Below are positions 9,165-17,386 of a stretch of 64,000 nucleotides of DNA, one piece after another. Below the pieces are notes generated by a model. It was not told where the DNA came from. It ran no database searches and was given only the letters and a program-made list of their open reading frames with translations. The stretch is taken from assembly GCF_003991905.1 (NCBI RefSeq), contig NZ_RSCL01000002.1, positions 484,480-548,479 of the forward strand. The letters run 5' to 3'. Position 1 is the first letter of the stretch; each line of letters starts with the position of its first letter. Origin of the DNA: Dulcicalothrix desertica PCC 7102 (GTDB lineage: Bacteria > Cyanobacteriota > Cyanobacteriia > Cyanobacteriales > Nostocaceae). A program made the position numbers and the translations under genes.

Positions 9165-9512
9165 TTACCCAGCAATACTTTCAATTAGATTCCAGTGACG
9201 ACTAGCCTCGATTTCTTGCTTAATGTATTGAAAAACTTGTTGGCAGTGATTTTCGAGTTGAAGTGGAAGTTCTTCGTTCTTAGCTACCAAATTCATACGA
9301 GTTTCCGTTTCGGTGGCAGTAGTCTTATCGATGAGTAATTCTACCGTGACTAACTTAGAAAACGGAACACTTCCAGGAAATTCGCGCGCCATAATATAAT
9401 CAGCATTGTGATATTGCACATTCAAACCCGTACTTTGTAGAAGGTCTATAAGTGTAGGTAGAAGGTGGTCTATAGAAACAGAAAGAACAAATGAACATGT
9501 ATAGCGAGCCAT
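9165..9512 (-). CDS. conserved hypothetical cyanobacterial protein
   Basis: 115 residues from MARYTCSFVLSVS. I prefer this ATG to the upstream in-frame alternatives because the extra 16 residues are arginine-rich and unlike a protein start. The sequence alternates beta-type hydrophobics with polar residues (LVTVELLIDKTTATETETRM) and ends with an amphipathic helix (LENHCQQVFQYIKQEIEASR), an overall alpha/beta layout like START/SRPBCC-type or small ligand-binding folds. No motif allows a function call. Convergent with the FHA gene and divergent from the epimerase gene at 9641. Confidence 0.65.
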   Translation of the reverse strand: MARYTCSFVLSVSIDHLLPTLIDLLQSTGLNVQYHNADYIMAREFPGSVPFSKLVTVELLIDKTTATETETRMNLVAKNEELPLQLENHCQQVFQYIKQEIEASRHWNLIESIAG

Positions 9513-9640
9513 AATAGCCGCAAACCTCACAACACTCCGTCCTCTTATAATAACTAACACCTGCTCAAAGTAAGTAATTTTTATATCAATTCAAAAAAAC
9601 CTCCTCTAAAATAATGATTTGGTGAGGTTAGGTTGTAAAA

Positions 9641-10561
9641 ATGAAAGTCGCGATTGCTGGAGCAACAGGATTTGTAGGTAGTCGTTTGGTAGAACGACTT
9701 ACCAAAGAAAATAATAGTGTAGTAGTACTAACCCGGAATGCTACTCATGCTCAAAGAGTGTTTCCTAAGAGTTCATTCCCGAATGTGGAGGTAGTGACGG
9801 CAAATTTAACGACATCAGGAGAATGGCAAAATGCGATATCTGGGTGCGATGCAGTTGTGAATTTATCTGGTGAACCAATAGCAGAAGGACGTTGGTCTCC
9901 TGCCCGTAAACAAGAAATTCTCAATAGTCGTAAGCTTGGGACTGCAAAAATTGTTGAGGCAATTACAAATGCCAATCCTAAACCAAATGTACTAGTAAAT
10001 GCTTCGGCAATTGGTTTTTATGGCACTAACGAGACAGCAAGCTTTGACGAGACAAGTTCCCCAGGTAACGATTTTTTAGCATCCGTTTGTCAAGCGTGGG
10101 AATCTGAAGCGCAACTTGTCAAAAACGCTGGTGTGAGATTAGTTATTTTACGTTTAGGAATTGTTTTAGGTAACGGCGGCGCTTTGGGTAAAATGATTAC
10201 ACCGTTTAAGTTGTTTGCGGGTGGGCCACTAGGAAGCGGCAAGCAGTGGTTTTCCTGGATTCACCTTGATGACGTGGTGAATTTAATAATTCAGGCACTG
10301 ACAAAACCAGAAATGGAAGGAGTATATAATGCGACCGCGCCTAACCCAGTTAGGATGTCACAGTTATGCGAAACAATGGGAAAAGTAATGGGGCGCCCTT
10401 CATGGCTACCTGTACCATCTTTTGCACTAGAAGCATTATTAGGAGATGGAGCAATAGTAGTTTTAGAAGGGCAACAGGTAATACCATTACGGACATTATC
10501 ATCTGGCTTTAACTACCAGTATCCAAATCTAGAACCAGCCTTGGTAGAAATACTCAAATAA
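9641..10561 (+). CDS. TIGR01777-family NAD(P)-dependent epimerase (YfcH-like)
   Basis: 306 residues. The N-terminus MKVAIAGATGFVGSRLVERL is the Rossmann dinucleotide-binding motif GxxGxxG of extended short-chain dehydrogenases. The segments VNLSGEPIAEGRWSPARKQEI, NASAIGFYG and WFSWIHLDDVV are characteristic of the TIGR01777 subgroup (older name SulA-like or YfcH), and the C-terminal 60 residues form its small extra domain. Substrate is unknown; plant and algal relatives are chloroplast-targeted. The ATG follows GGTTAGGTTGTAAAA with only a weak ribosome binding site. A good terminator (10573-10600) follows. Confidence 0.88.
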   Translation: MKVAIAGATGFVGSRLVERLTKENNSVVVLTRNATHAQRVFPKSSFPNVEVVTANLTTSGEWQNAISGCDAVVNLSGEPIAEGRWSPARKQEILNSRKLGTAKIVEAITNANPKPNVLVNASAIGFYGTNETASFDETSSPGNDFLASVCQAWESEAQLVKNAGVRLVILRLGIVLGNGGALGKMITPFKLFAGGPLGSGKQWFSWIHLDDVVNLIIQALTKPEMEGVYNATAPNPVRMSQLCETMGKVMGRPSWLPVPSFALEALLGDGAIVVLEGQQVIPLRTLSSGFNYQYPNLEPALVEILK

Positions 10562-10572
10562 ACCTCTTGTGG

Positions 10573-10600
10573 AACAGGCATCCCTGCCTGTTTTATTTGT
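10573..10600. terminator. intrinsic terminator after the epimerase gene
   Basis: AACAGGCA (10573-10580) and TGCCTGTT (10585-10592) form an 8-bp stem with the tetraloop TCCC, followed by TTATTTGTTT. It is 12 bp past the epimerase stop and lies between convergent genes. Confidence 0.75.
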
Positions 10601-10640
10601 TTAAGCATGTTTTATTTGCTTAAGCCTGTTTTATTTATCC
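10589..10640. repeat. 19-bp direct tandem repeat
   Basis: Three head-to-tail copies: TGTTTTATTTGTTTAAGCA (10589-10607), TGTTTTATTTGCTTAAGCC (10608-10626) and a shortened TGTTTTATTTATCC (10627-10640). The array starts within the right arm and tail of the preceding terminator and runs up to the stop codon of the leftward gene. Confidence 0.7.
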
Positions 10641-10888
10641 TAAGTTTTCTTAACAAAAACATTCTTAGACACCCAACTAATAACCCCACTCAGAATGGCG
10701 CCACCCATCAAAATACCAATAGCGGGGTTGAATACAGGTTGCCAAAGTTGATGCCACAAATCAAGACCCAGTGGAACACCAGTTGCATCACAAATGACGG
10801 CAACCGCAAACCAAGCAAATCCAAAAAATACTAAAAATACATCAGCTACAAGTATAAAATTTAACCCGTTTAAAAATTTTTCTTTCAT
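10640..10888 (-). CDS. small hypothetical membrane protein
   Basis: 82 residues with two clear membrane helices (FILVADVFLVFFGFAWFAVA, residues 11-30, and PAIGILMGGAILSGVISWV, about 55-73) and a lysine tail KNVFVKKT. I recognise no family. It is probably a thylakoid or plasma membrane protein. The 3' end meets the terminator and tandem repeat shared with the epimerase gene; upstream is a hairpin that ends the TPR gene. Confidence 0.65.
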   Translation of the reverse strand: MKEKFLNGLNFILVADVFLVFFGFAWFAVAVICDATGVPLGLDLWHQLWQPVFNPAIGILMGGAILSGVISWVSKNVFVKKT

Positions 10889-10918
10889 AAAAGGTATATG
10901 AGAATCAAGGTTAATGAG

Positions 10919-10957
10919 GTATAGGGTAATGGCAATGTAGGCGCCTTTACCCTATAC
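10919..10957. terminator. hairpin after the TPR gene
   Basis: GTATAGGGTAA (10919-10929) and TTACCCTATAC (10947-10957) are perfect 11-base arms around a 17-base loop that contains GGCGCC. It lies 24 bp beyond the TPR stop codon, in front of the next leftward gene. Confidence 0.6.
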
Positions 10958-10980
10958 GTCACTTATATCCAAAATATCTT

Positions 10981-11400
10981 CTATTCAAATATCCAATCTT
11001 TAACTTTTATTAAGCTTTTCCAATCAGGCTTTCTAGAAAGACCATCCTTAATGCTTTCTTCAAGTTCAGAGCGCCATTCTTCATTGACAAAAATTAGTTG
11101 CTGTGCAAACTCGACGTGCTGCCTAAGTCCTTTTTGTCCGGTTTCTAACATAGCTACAGCTAGGTTAACCCTCGCTTGTGGGTCTTGGGGATTAATTTTG
11201 ACAGCTTTTTGAGCAGCCTTACATGCCAATGAACCCTTATCGTCAAGAAGATACAGCCAAGATAAACAAGTCCATGCAGCACTGCTTTTAGGGGAGCGGT
11301 CGCATATGTCTTTAAAAACAGGAATTAAAGTAGCTGGACTTTCCCCAGCTTTGTAACGTTCGAGTCCTGAATCAAATAGTGATTCTAAAGTTTGAGTCAT
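10981..11400 (-). CDS. small TPR-like protein
   Basis: 139 residues. PKSSAAWTCLSWLYLLDDKGSLACKAAQKAVKINPQDPQARVNLAVAMLETG fits two tetratricopeptide repeats (residues about 37-90: alternating W/L/A/P positions, with the NPQDPQ turn). The C-terminus is helical and acidic and ends in DWIFE. TPRs are protein-docking repeats; no enzyme domain is present. The gene lies 79 bp after the iron-sulfur scaffold gene in the same direction, with a hairpin between them. An orthologue beside iscA-type genes would support a joint role, but I cannot test that here. Confidence 0.7.
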   Translation of the reverse strand: MTQTLESLFDSGLERYKAGESPATLIPVFKDICDRSPKSSAAWTCLSWLYLLDDKGSLACKAAQKAVKINPQDPQARVNLAVAMLETGQKGLRQHVEFAQQLIFVNEEWRSELEESIKDGLSRKPDWKSLIKVKDWIFE

Positions 11401-11434
11401 ACAAAATTGGTCAAATACTCACAACAAGACAGCC

Positions 11435-11463
11435 ATTTGCAATTACTAAAAGTAATTGCAAAT
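11435..11463. terminator. hairpin between iscA-type and TPR genes
   Basis: ATTTGCAATTACT (11435-11447) and AGTAATTGCAAAT (11451-11463) form a perfect 13-bp stem with an AAA loop, 16 bp beyond the iron-sulfur gene stop. No T-run follows on the transcribed strand. Confidence 0.55.
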
Positions 11464-11479
11464 TGTTAAATCAATTGGA

Positions 11480-11836
11480 TTATACGCCAAACGACTTACC
11501 ACAGCCACAGGTTTGTGCGGCATTGGGGTTCGTGAACTGAAAACCACCACCAATCATGGCATCGCTATAATCGAGCATTAAGCCGTAAAGATATAATAAG
11601 CTTTTACGGTCGCAAACTATTTTGAAGCCCTCATAGTCAAAAACGTCATCATGGGGTGTAATTTGACTTGCATCTTCAAAATCCATCATATAGGACATTC
11701 CGGAGCAGCCACCTTGACGTACTCCCACCCTCAAACACAAGTCCTTGTCTTGTTTGTCGCGTAAAGATTTGACTTGACGCAGTGCAGTTTCACTTAATTG
11801 GATTCCTCGTTGTTGGGATTGGGTTGCTTGTGTCAT
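11480..11836 (-). CDS. iron-sulfur cluster assembly A-type carrier (IscA/SufA/ErpA family)
   Basis: 118 residues. The conserved cysteines are all present: Cys44 in [12 protein letters not shown] and Cys110/Cys112 in [10 protein letters not shown], with the [26 protein letters not shown] segment between. A-type carriers accept [2Fe-2S] or [4Fe-4S] clusters and pass them to apo-proteins. Possible clients in this window include the 2Fe-2S ferredoxin and PsaC, but that is not specific. The N-terminus ([12 protein letters not shown]) is a short polar extension. The ATG follows TTAAGGAGTTC, a good ribosome binding site. Confidence 0.92.
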   Translation of the reverse strand: MTQATQSQQRGIQLSETALRQVKSLRDKQDKDLCLRVGVRQGGCSGMSYMMDFEDASQITPHDDVFDYEGFKIVCDRKSLLYLYGLMLDYSDAMIGGGFQFTNPNAAQTCGCGKSFGV

Positions 11837-12146
11837 ATGATGATTGAACTCCTTAAATTTAGAAGACTGAGTTTATGGGTATTAGCTTGAGAAACGGTAG
11901 TTTTTATCTTTATTCTAGCTTTCTATTGGGTTACAGGCAGCCGAATTGTAAATACTGGTCGTCCATCGTTCGTCATATTTTTATTCTAGAATTGAGAGAT
12001 TCAGTATGTTCAAAGTCTGGCATTTGAGTTAAATTGCCCTTATAACAGCTTATACTCAGCACCATTGCTGACTTTATAAAGGTTTGGCTTTTCCATTCCC
12101 AAAATTGCTCTCGTTACAAATCGCTTGTTTTGATTCACGGTTCTAT

Positions 12147-13790
12147 ATGACAAGTTTTAATCGCTCTACCAGTCGTCGGCTGAAGAAATTACCCCAAATT
12201 CCTTCTGTATGGGAGGGCGATCGTCGTCCGTTGTCATCGCACCAAAAGTCCGAGGATGATAAAGGTGACTGTATTCTTTGGGTAGATGGTTCACAAGGAA
12301 TTGTGCGGGGCATGGATGTGGTAGCATGTGACGCAGGGCCAGAGGCAATCGTTCGGACGCTAATGCGCGCGATGGAAAATCCTCACAGTCCAGCTAAACC
12401 ATCGCGTCCGTTGCGGATTGTAGTGCGCGACCGCGAAATACAGTTTTACTTACGTGGTGTTTTGCAAGATTTAGAAATTGCAATAGATTACACACCCGAA
12501 CTTCCTTTAATAGATGAGCTATTTCGTGGGTTTTCCGAAATTATTGACAATCAAATTCCTGATTTACCACCGCAGTATGCAGAACTTTTACACTCGAAAG
12601 CTTACGCAATATGGGAAGCTTGTCCGTGGGATTTTCTGCAAGAGCAGCAAATTATATCCATTGAAATTAACCAATGGGATATTGGAACTCTGTATGCCTC
12701 AGTAATGGGCATGTTGGGGATGGAGTATGGAATTTTACTATATAGGTCAAGTGAATCACTTAAGCGCTTTCGTGCCGCTGTTTTAAAAGATGACGATACA
12801 CAAAATTTAGAAGAAGCATTTTTAAAGCAAGATTGTTTATTTTTGACTTTTGAGCGCAACTCTGACTTAGAGGACGAGGATGATGATGACGACGACGACG
12901 ACGAGTACGAAGACCTTGCAGAGTTACCAATCTCAGAAATCAGCCCGACTTTTGGTAATATTCATCCTTTAGAGGGGTTACGTTCTGTACTTTATGATGA
13001 AGAAGCCTTAGTAGTACATGTAGCACTTGAAAGTTTAATTAAGTTTGTTCGTGACCATCGGCGCCAACTTAGCGAAGAGATTTTTCCATCTTTGAGTCGT
13101 GCTTACCGAATAGCATTACCAGAGTCAGAACAGATAAAATCTATTAACGTTAATGTTGCAACAATGCCAGAATTAGCAGCCGAATTGGAAGAAATGGCTG
13201 GTTTTGATACAGAAGACGAAGAAGATATATATGACACACCAATGTTTCGTTCGCTTCGCGATGATTTGATACCAGACGATTCGTTTTTAAGTTTAGGAGT
13301 CGTATCGTGGGAAATGTTAGATTATCTTCAAAAAGGCGTTAAATACCAGAAAGCAGGTGATATAAAGCCAGTTGGTGATGGTTTACCTGTGATATTAATA
13401 CAAACCTCACGTCCCAAAGCAAAAACTGTCATTGAGAGTATTGAAGAAGCAGGTGGACTGAAAGCAATTTGTTTTAACCCCGGCGCCGACCCTATGGGAA
13501 CAGAAGTATACGACCTGGGTTTGTTACAAACCAAGAACGGTGAATTATTTTTGTTTGGAGAATTTGAAGACGACGACCCCACCCATGTCGAAGCTCGTAG
13601 AAAGTGGAACCAAAGGTGCAAAAACACTAAAGGCTACTGCGGACTAATAATTGCCAAAGGACTAACAGGCGCCAGTCGCGGCAACCCTCAACTGCGTGAC
13701 ATGATGGCATTGTTTGAAGGTGTATCCCTTTCACCCCAGCAACTAGGCATCGGAACTTTACAATTAATGCCCGAACTTCAATATGAGTAA
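12147..13790 (+). CDS. large acidic cyanobacterial conserved protein (DUF6930-like)
   Basis: 547 residues from MTSFNRSTSRRLKKLPQIPS. An upstream TTG in the same frame would add 21 unlikely residues. The start is basic (RRLKKLPQIP). Residues 30-180 include CILWVDGSQGIVRGMDVVACD and RIVVRDREIQFYLRGVLQDL. The middle has a pure acidic run (about 246-262, mostly Asp) from a GAT/GAC repeat. The C-terminal 150 residues repeat a similar layout (VILIQTSRPKAKTVIESIEE; TKNGELFLFGEFEDDD; GLIIAKGLTGASRGNP). I recall this as a cyanobacterial family of unknown function, but the DUF number is from memory. No catalytic motif seen. Confidence 0.7.
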   Translation: MTSFNRSTSRRLKKLPQIPSVWEGDRRPLSSHQKSEDDKGDCILWVDGSQGIVRGMDVVACDAGPEAIVRTLMRAMENPHSPAKPSRPLRIVVRDREIQFYLRGVLQDLEIAIDYTPELPLIDELFRGFSEIIDNQIPDLPPQYAELLHSKAYAIWEACPWDFLQEQQIISIEINQWDIGTLYASVMGMLGMEYGILLYRSSESLKRFRAAVLKDDDTQNLEEAFLKQDCLFLTFERNSDLEDEDDDDDDDDEYEDLAELPISEISPTFGNIHPLEGLRSVLYDEEALVVHVALESLIKFVRDHRRQLSEEIFPSLSRAYRIALPESEQIKSINVNVATMPELAAELEEMAGFDTEDEEDIYDTPMFRSLRDDLIPDDSFLSLGVVSWEMLDYLQKGVKYQKAGDIKPVGDGLPVILIQTSRPKAKTVIESIEEAGGLKAICFNPGADPMGTEVYDLGLLQTKNGELFLFGEFEDDDPTHVEARRKWNQRCKNTKGYCGLIIAKGLTGASRGNPQLRDMMALFEGVSLSPQQLGIGTLQLMPELQYE

Positions 13791-13800
13791 AAAGTAATGA

Positions 13801-13841
13801 GTGCTGAGTGCTGAGTCCTAACTCTACTCAGCACTCAGCAC
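13801..13841. repeat. palindromic STRR-type heptamer hairpin
   Basis: GTGCTGAGTGCTGAGT (13801-13816) and ACTCAGCACTCAGCAC (13826-13841) are perfect 16-base arms around a 9-base loop, and each arm is itself two to three GTGCTGA-type heptamers. It begins 10 bp after a stop codon and probably terminates that mRNA. The heptamers match those inside the P-type ATPase gene. Confidence 0.75.
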
Positions 13842-13929
13842 TTTCCACTATTATATAGTTCAGAGAAATCACTGTTGCAACACCTGTGTTAAGTAATATA
13901 AATTACTATTAGCATAAGTAGTATAACTT

Positions 13930-14937
13930 GTGAATTCAGTTATGTTTAATACAGCATTGGTTTCTGGTTCGCAAGGGGAGAGTAAGCCAGAAGTTTCACC
14001 AGTAATTCATTTAGCCAAAATGTGGGCTAAAAAATATGTCCAACGTTTGGATAAAGTAAATGACATACACGAAGGAGGAAACTTAAGAGAAAATACTGTG
14101 GAAATAATGTATAATTTGTTAAGGCAAACAAGTATTGAGGCTTGGTCACAAACAGAGAAGCTAATTGGTAGAGAACTACATCGTCATGAAATCGACCGCA
14201 CGTTAATTGACCCGTGGCAAATTTCCCAAGATTCTTTTGTTATATACAATAAGGCTATAGATTCATATGCTAAACAATTACCACCTGAACACTTAGCTAC
14301 AAAAATAGGTGGATATTTGGGGAAAGTGCGCTCTAATTATACGATGAGTGATGCGCGAGTGATTGGATTTGTATCAATGCAAATACATTACACAGGGCAA
14401 ATCCTGCTGAGACAAATTCCATATTCAGAACGTCAAGTAGTTAATAGTTACTTTAAGGTAATTGATGATTATCTTTACATGCCTTTACAGAGAGCGTATG
14501 AAGCGTCTGCCAAACATGAGCTAAATTCGACAGTTCTGCAAGTTATTCAAAAGCTATTACCAATCAGTACTGACATTGCACGGTCGATATGTGAACGAGT
14601 TAACTTGATTTACCCAAGATACCATACGCACAGTGGCTTACTTTCCGATCCAGTAGTAAAAATTGCCAGCATCCGCGATGTTGAAATGTTTCAAGTTTAT
14701 TTATGGGTGTGTGTACTAGAAGACAGTATTGGTTCAATTCAACACGAACTGTTTCCATTGTGTGTAATGCTTTACCCTGCACTTAAGGTTCAGTGGGAAC
14801 TAATACGAACGATGATTCACCTACTACGTCAAGAAGTTGGCGCCAGATTAGGAGATACAGAGAAAACCCTGTTTAAACCTTACCTTGAAATTTTATGGGA
14901 AATGTTCAGCCCAGATATTTTTCCAGATAGTTTCTAA
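13930..14937 (+). CDS. uncharacterised cyanobacterial protein, tandem paralogue 1
   Basis: 335 residues, starting at GTG 13930 or ATG 13942. All-helical in appearance, with no signal peptide or membrane helix. Conserved blocks shared with the next gene are LAKMWAKKYVQ, the ROUGH pattern YxLLRQTSxEAW, HEIDRTLIDPWQIS, ARVIGFVSMQIHYTGQILL, YFKVIDDYLYMPLQRAYEA, IRDVEMFQVYLWV and LFPLCVMLYPALKVQWELIR. The absence of known catalytic motifs suggests a structural or regulatory role. I do not recognise the family. The paralogue at 15509 is closely similar over the last 220 residues. A direct repeat of AAATTTTTACT follows the stop. Confidence 0.75.
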   Translation: MNSVMFNTALVSGSQGESKPEVSPVIHLAKMWAKKYVQRLDKVNDIHEGGNLRENTVEIMYNLLRQTSIEAWSQTEKLIGRELHRHEIDRTLIDPWQISQDSFVIYNKAIDSYAKQLPPEHLATKIGGYLGKVRSNYTMSDARVIGFVSMQIHYTGQILLRQIPYSERQVVNSYFKVIDDYLYMPLQRAYEASAKHELNSTVLQVIQKLLPISTDIARSICERVNLIYPRYHTHSGLLSDPVVKIASIRDVEMFQVYLWVCVLEDSIGSIQHELFPLCVMLYPALKVQWELIRTMIHLLRQEVGARLGDTEKTLFKPYLEILWEMFSPDIFPDSF

Positions 14938-15508
14938 ATTTTTACTAAATTTTTACTAAATTTTCAATAATTTTTTATACCTTCACCGAGGAGTTTCGAC
15001 AAAGCTTTTAACAAGCTATTGGCGTATGTTGCTAAGTGCTATAGACTTTTTCATAAAACTAACTTTGACTTGATGTCGTATATTTTTTGACATCCAAGCT
15101 TATAAGCTCATAAATTTTGGCTAAAAATACTGATTCATTAGTCACTATCGAACGATTATCATTATACATATGATGCCAAATAACTGCCACTCAAAATTCA
15201 TAAATCTCTACCCTAAATAGTAACCAAAGATAGTTACTCTTTATTAAGAGAGTTAGTATGATTGTAAAATAATTGTAACAGATATTACATATTATGCATT
15301 ATGTCTACTGTCAAGAGATATGATTAAAAATTTAACTAAACAACTATATTCTTTACAAATATTTCATGAAGTAAAACTATCAAAATAGTTTATACAATAA
15401 ATCAAGATTACTTAAAGAATATAGGTGAATAAGAGACAAGATATACAATTGAATAATCAGGTTAAAAATCATTTTTAGCTTGTAATATCCAGAAATACCA
15501 GGGTAATA
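14938..15508. other. AT-rich intergenic region between the paralogues
   Basis: 571 bp, very AT-rich, without a plausible gene on either strand. It opens with two tandem AAATTTTTACT copies. It holds the promoter of the second paralogue; a GTA-N8-TAC sequence at 15275-15288 matches the NtcA consensus, but such matches are expected about twenty times by chance in a window of this size and composition. Confidence 0.6.
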
Positions 15509-16681
15509 ATGAAAAAAATATTGGAAGAGTCAAAGGAGCATAGGTTGGGTGTCACTCCTAAAAGTACCACCCTATCTTTAGCATCGCAATGGGCAAAAAA
15601 GTATTTACAAAATCTCGATAACGGTTTGTATCAGCAATCCGAACCTGAGAGAGAAAGCCTAAACAACGTTGTATCTCAAGATGGGCGTAAGAAAACCGCG
15701 CAGTCGCTATATGGTTCTTTACGGACGGTTAGCCACCAAGCCTGGAACCGTGTTGAGATATTACTAGCAACTGAAGCAAAACGTCATAAGATTGACCCCG
15801 AACTTATCAACCCGTGGGAGATAACCGCAGAATCATTTAAGATTTATGAAAAAACCTTGAAAGTTTATACTCAACAGGTGCCGCAACGGCAATTGTCTAC
15901 GGTAATGCGGTTAGCGCGTACTGGCGAACCTTTATCGGAAAAAGCATTGAGTATTTATACTGAACAAGTGGCGCCGAGTCAGTTAGCAACAGTAATAGGT
16001 CATAACGTTGGAGAAATACGAAAAAAGTATACAGAACAAGACCCACGTGTAATTGGGTTTGTGAGTATGCAATTTCACTACACAAGCCAAATGCTGCTAG
16101 ATACTTTATCACCTTTAGAACGTTCAATAATAAGTGCGTACTTCAAAGTAATTGATGACCATTTATACATGCCACTTCAAAGAGTTTATGAAGCAGCAGC
16201 AGAACACGATTACGATTCAAAAGAATTATCAGCAGTGCAAAGCTTATTACCAGTAAGTACTGAAATTGCTAAAAATATATCAAAAAAAATTATTGACATA
16301 TATCCCAACTACCGCTGTTCTTCAGGTCGTTTAAGCGACGCAGCAGTGATGATTTCGAGTATACGTGACATTGAAATGTTTCAAGTTTACTTATGGTTAT
16401 CAACCTTAGAGGGAAGTGTTGCAGCGCTGACGCAAGAGTTATTTCCTTTATGTGTAATGTTGTATCCCACATTTAATGTCCAATGGGAGTTAATACGACA
16501 AATGTTACACTTATTAGGTCAAGAAATACGTCAGCGCTTAACCACCCAACAAGTCGATGCACTGATGCCATACTATCAAGTCTTATGGCAAATGTTTTCT
16601 CCCGAAGTTTTTGGAGAACTTGATTTACGTTCAGGTCGCGATGAGTTTAATGAGGATTTTGTAAATTCGTTATTTGCTTAA
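15509..16681 (+). CDS. uncharacterised cyanobacterial protein, tandem paralogue 2 with internal duplication
   Basis: 390 residues, paralogous to 13930-14937: LASQWAKKYLQNL, HKIDPELINPWEIT, PRVIGFVSMQFHYTSQMLL, YFKVIDDHLYMPLQRVYEA, IRDIEMFQVYLWL, LFPLCVMLYPTFNVQWELIR and a similar end (MFSPEVF). It is longer because of a lysine/glutamate-rich N-terminus, a C-terminal tail of about 20 residues, and a duplicated module near residues 110-165: KTLKVYTQQVPQRQLSTVM is followed by KALSIYTEQVAPSQLATVI, where paralogue 1 has a single copy. Start ATG is preceded by CCAGGGTAATA, a weak site. Function unknown; divergent promoter regions suggest separate regulation. Confidence 0.75.
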   Translation: MKKILEESKEHRLGVTPKSTTLSLASQWAKKYLQNLDNGLYQQSEPERESLNNVVSQDGRKKTAQSLYGSLRTVSHQAWNRVEILLATEAKRHKIDPELINPWEITAESFKIYEKTLKVYTQQVPQRQLSTVMRLARTGEPLSEKALSIYTEQVAPSQLATVIGHNVGEIRKKYTEQDPRVIGFVSMQFHYTSQMLLDTLSPLERSIISAYFKVIDDHLYMPLQRVYEAAAEHDYDSKELSAVQSLLPVSTEIAKNISKKIIDIYPNYRCSSGRLSDAAVMISSIRDIEMFQVYLWLSTLEGSVAALTQELFPLCVMLYPTFNVQWELIRQMLHLLGQEIRQRLTTQQVDALMPYYQVLWQMFSPEVFGELDLRSGRDEFNEDFVNSLFA

Positions 16682-16984
16682 CAGTAACAATATCAAGTTA
16701 ATTTATAAAATTTTGTTCAAGCAGGATTGTTTTATCCTGTTGATAGTTTCTCCTGTCGTAATAGTCAGTGTGCAATAATTTTTTTGTCACAATCAACTAC
16801 AATGAATCTCAAATTTTATACTTTATTAGGATATGATAAGTATTCTGCTAACCCTAAATTTATTTTATTCATGAAACTAGTAATATAAGATGCTCCACTG
16901 CACATAAACACATAAACATGATATATTCTTCACTCGCGTGATTACAAACTACAACTGAATTTGGTTCAAAGAAGCATAACAAAA
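16682..16984. other. intergenic region with a small hairpin
   Basis: 303 bp with no gene. CAGGAT (16722-16727) and ATCCTG (16734-16739) form a short stem with a TGTTTT loop about 40 bp after the second paralogue, a possible weak terminator. The rest is AT-rich leader of the ribbon-helix-helix gene. Confidence 0.5.
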
Positions 16985-17164
16985 ATGACTAATAAAAAAT
17001 GGGCTGTCAAACGCATAACTGTTAATTTAGCGGCACAGGAAGCAGAAAGACTAGAGCTGTACTGTCAGCAGACTGGTAGACCTGCAACCGATGTCATCCG
17101 AGAACTGATTCGAGGCTTACCAATTAACGAGGAAGCGACGAACAACGTTAGCGCGAATCGATAA
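16985..17164 (+). CDS. small CopG/ribbon-helix-helix-like protein
   Basis: 59 residues from MTNKKWAVKRITVNLAAQE. The pattern VKRITVNLAAQEAERLELYC, then TGRPATDVIRELIRGLP, is a beta strand followed by two helices with the turn residue GRPATDVIRELI, as in CopG-type ribbon-helix-helix DNA-binding proteins. Such small proteins are often antitoxins or local repressors, but no toxin gene is adjacent. I chose the ATG at 16985; the earlier in-frame codon gives eight unlikely residues. It lies 222 bp upstream of zds in the same direction. Confidence 0.65.
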   Translation: MTNKKWAVKRITVNLAAQEAERLELYCQQTGRPATDVIRELIRGLPINEEATNNVSANR

Positions 17165-17386
17165 CAAGTTTTGGAACGTTAAAATCTCGTTCTAAATGTC
17201 TACTAATTTTTGAGTAACTCTAGTTAGCGCCTCCTCACACACTTAAATTTCTAAAATTTTTAAATCTATTTCACCTCCCACACGCACGTACCCAACGATA
17301 CGAGTGAGAACTTATAGCGACAATTGCCATTTCTGACACCAACCCAAGTTAAAATTTGTAAAGATAACTGGAAAAGGAAGTACGGA

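Noticed and set aside
13893..13906. GTA-N8-TAC match to the NtcA consensus upstream of paralogue 1 (and another at 15275-15288 upstream of paralogue 2)
   Set aside because: About twenty such matches are expected by chance in 64 kb of this composition, and neither has a -10 box at the usual distance.
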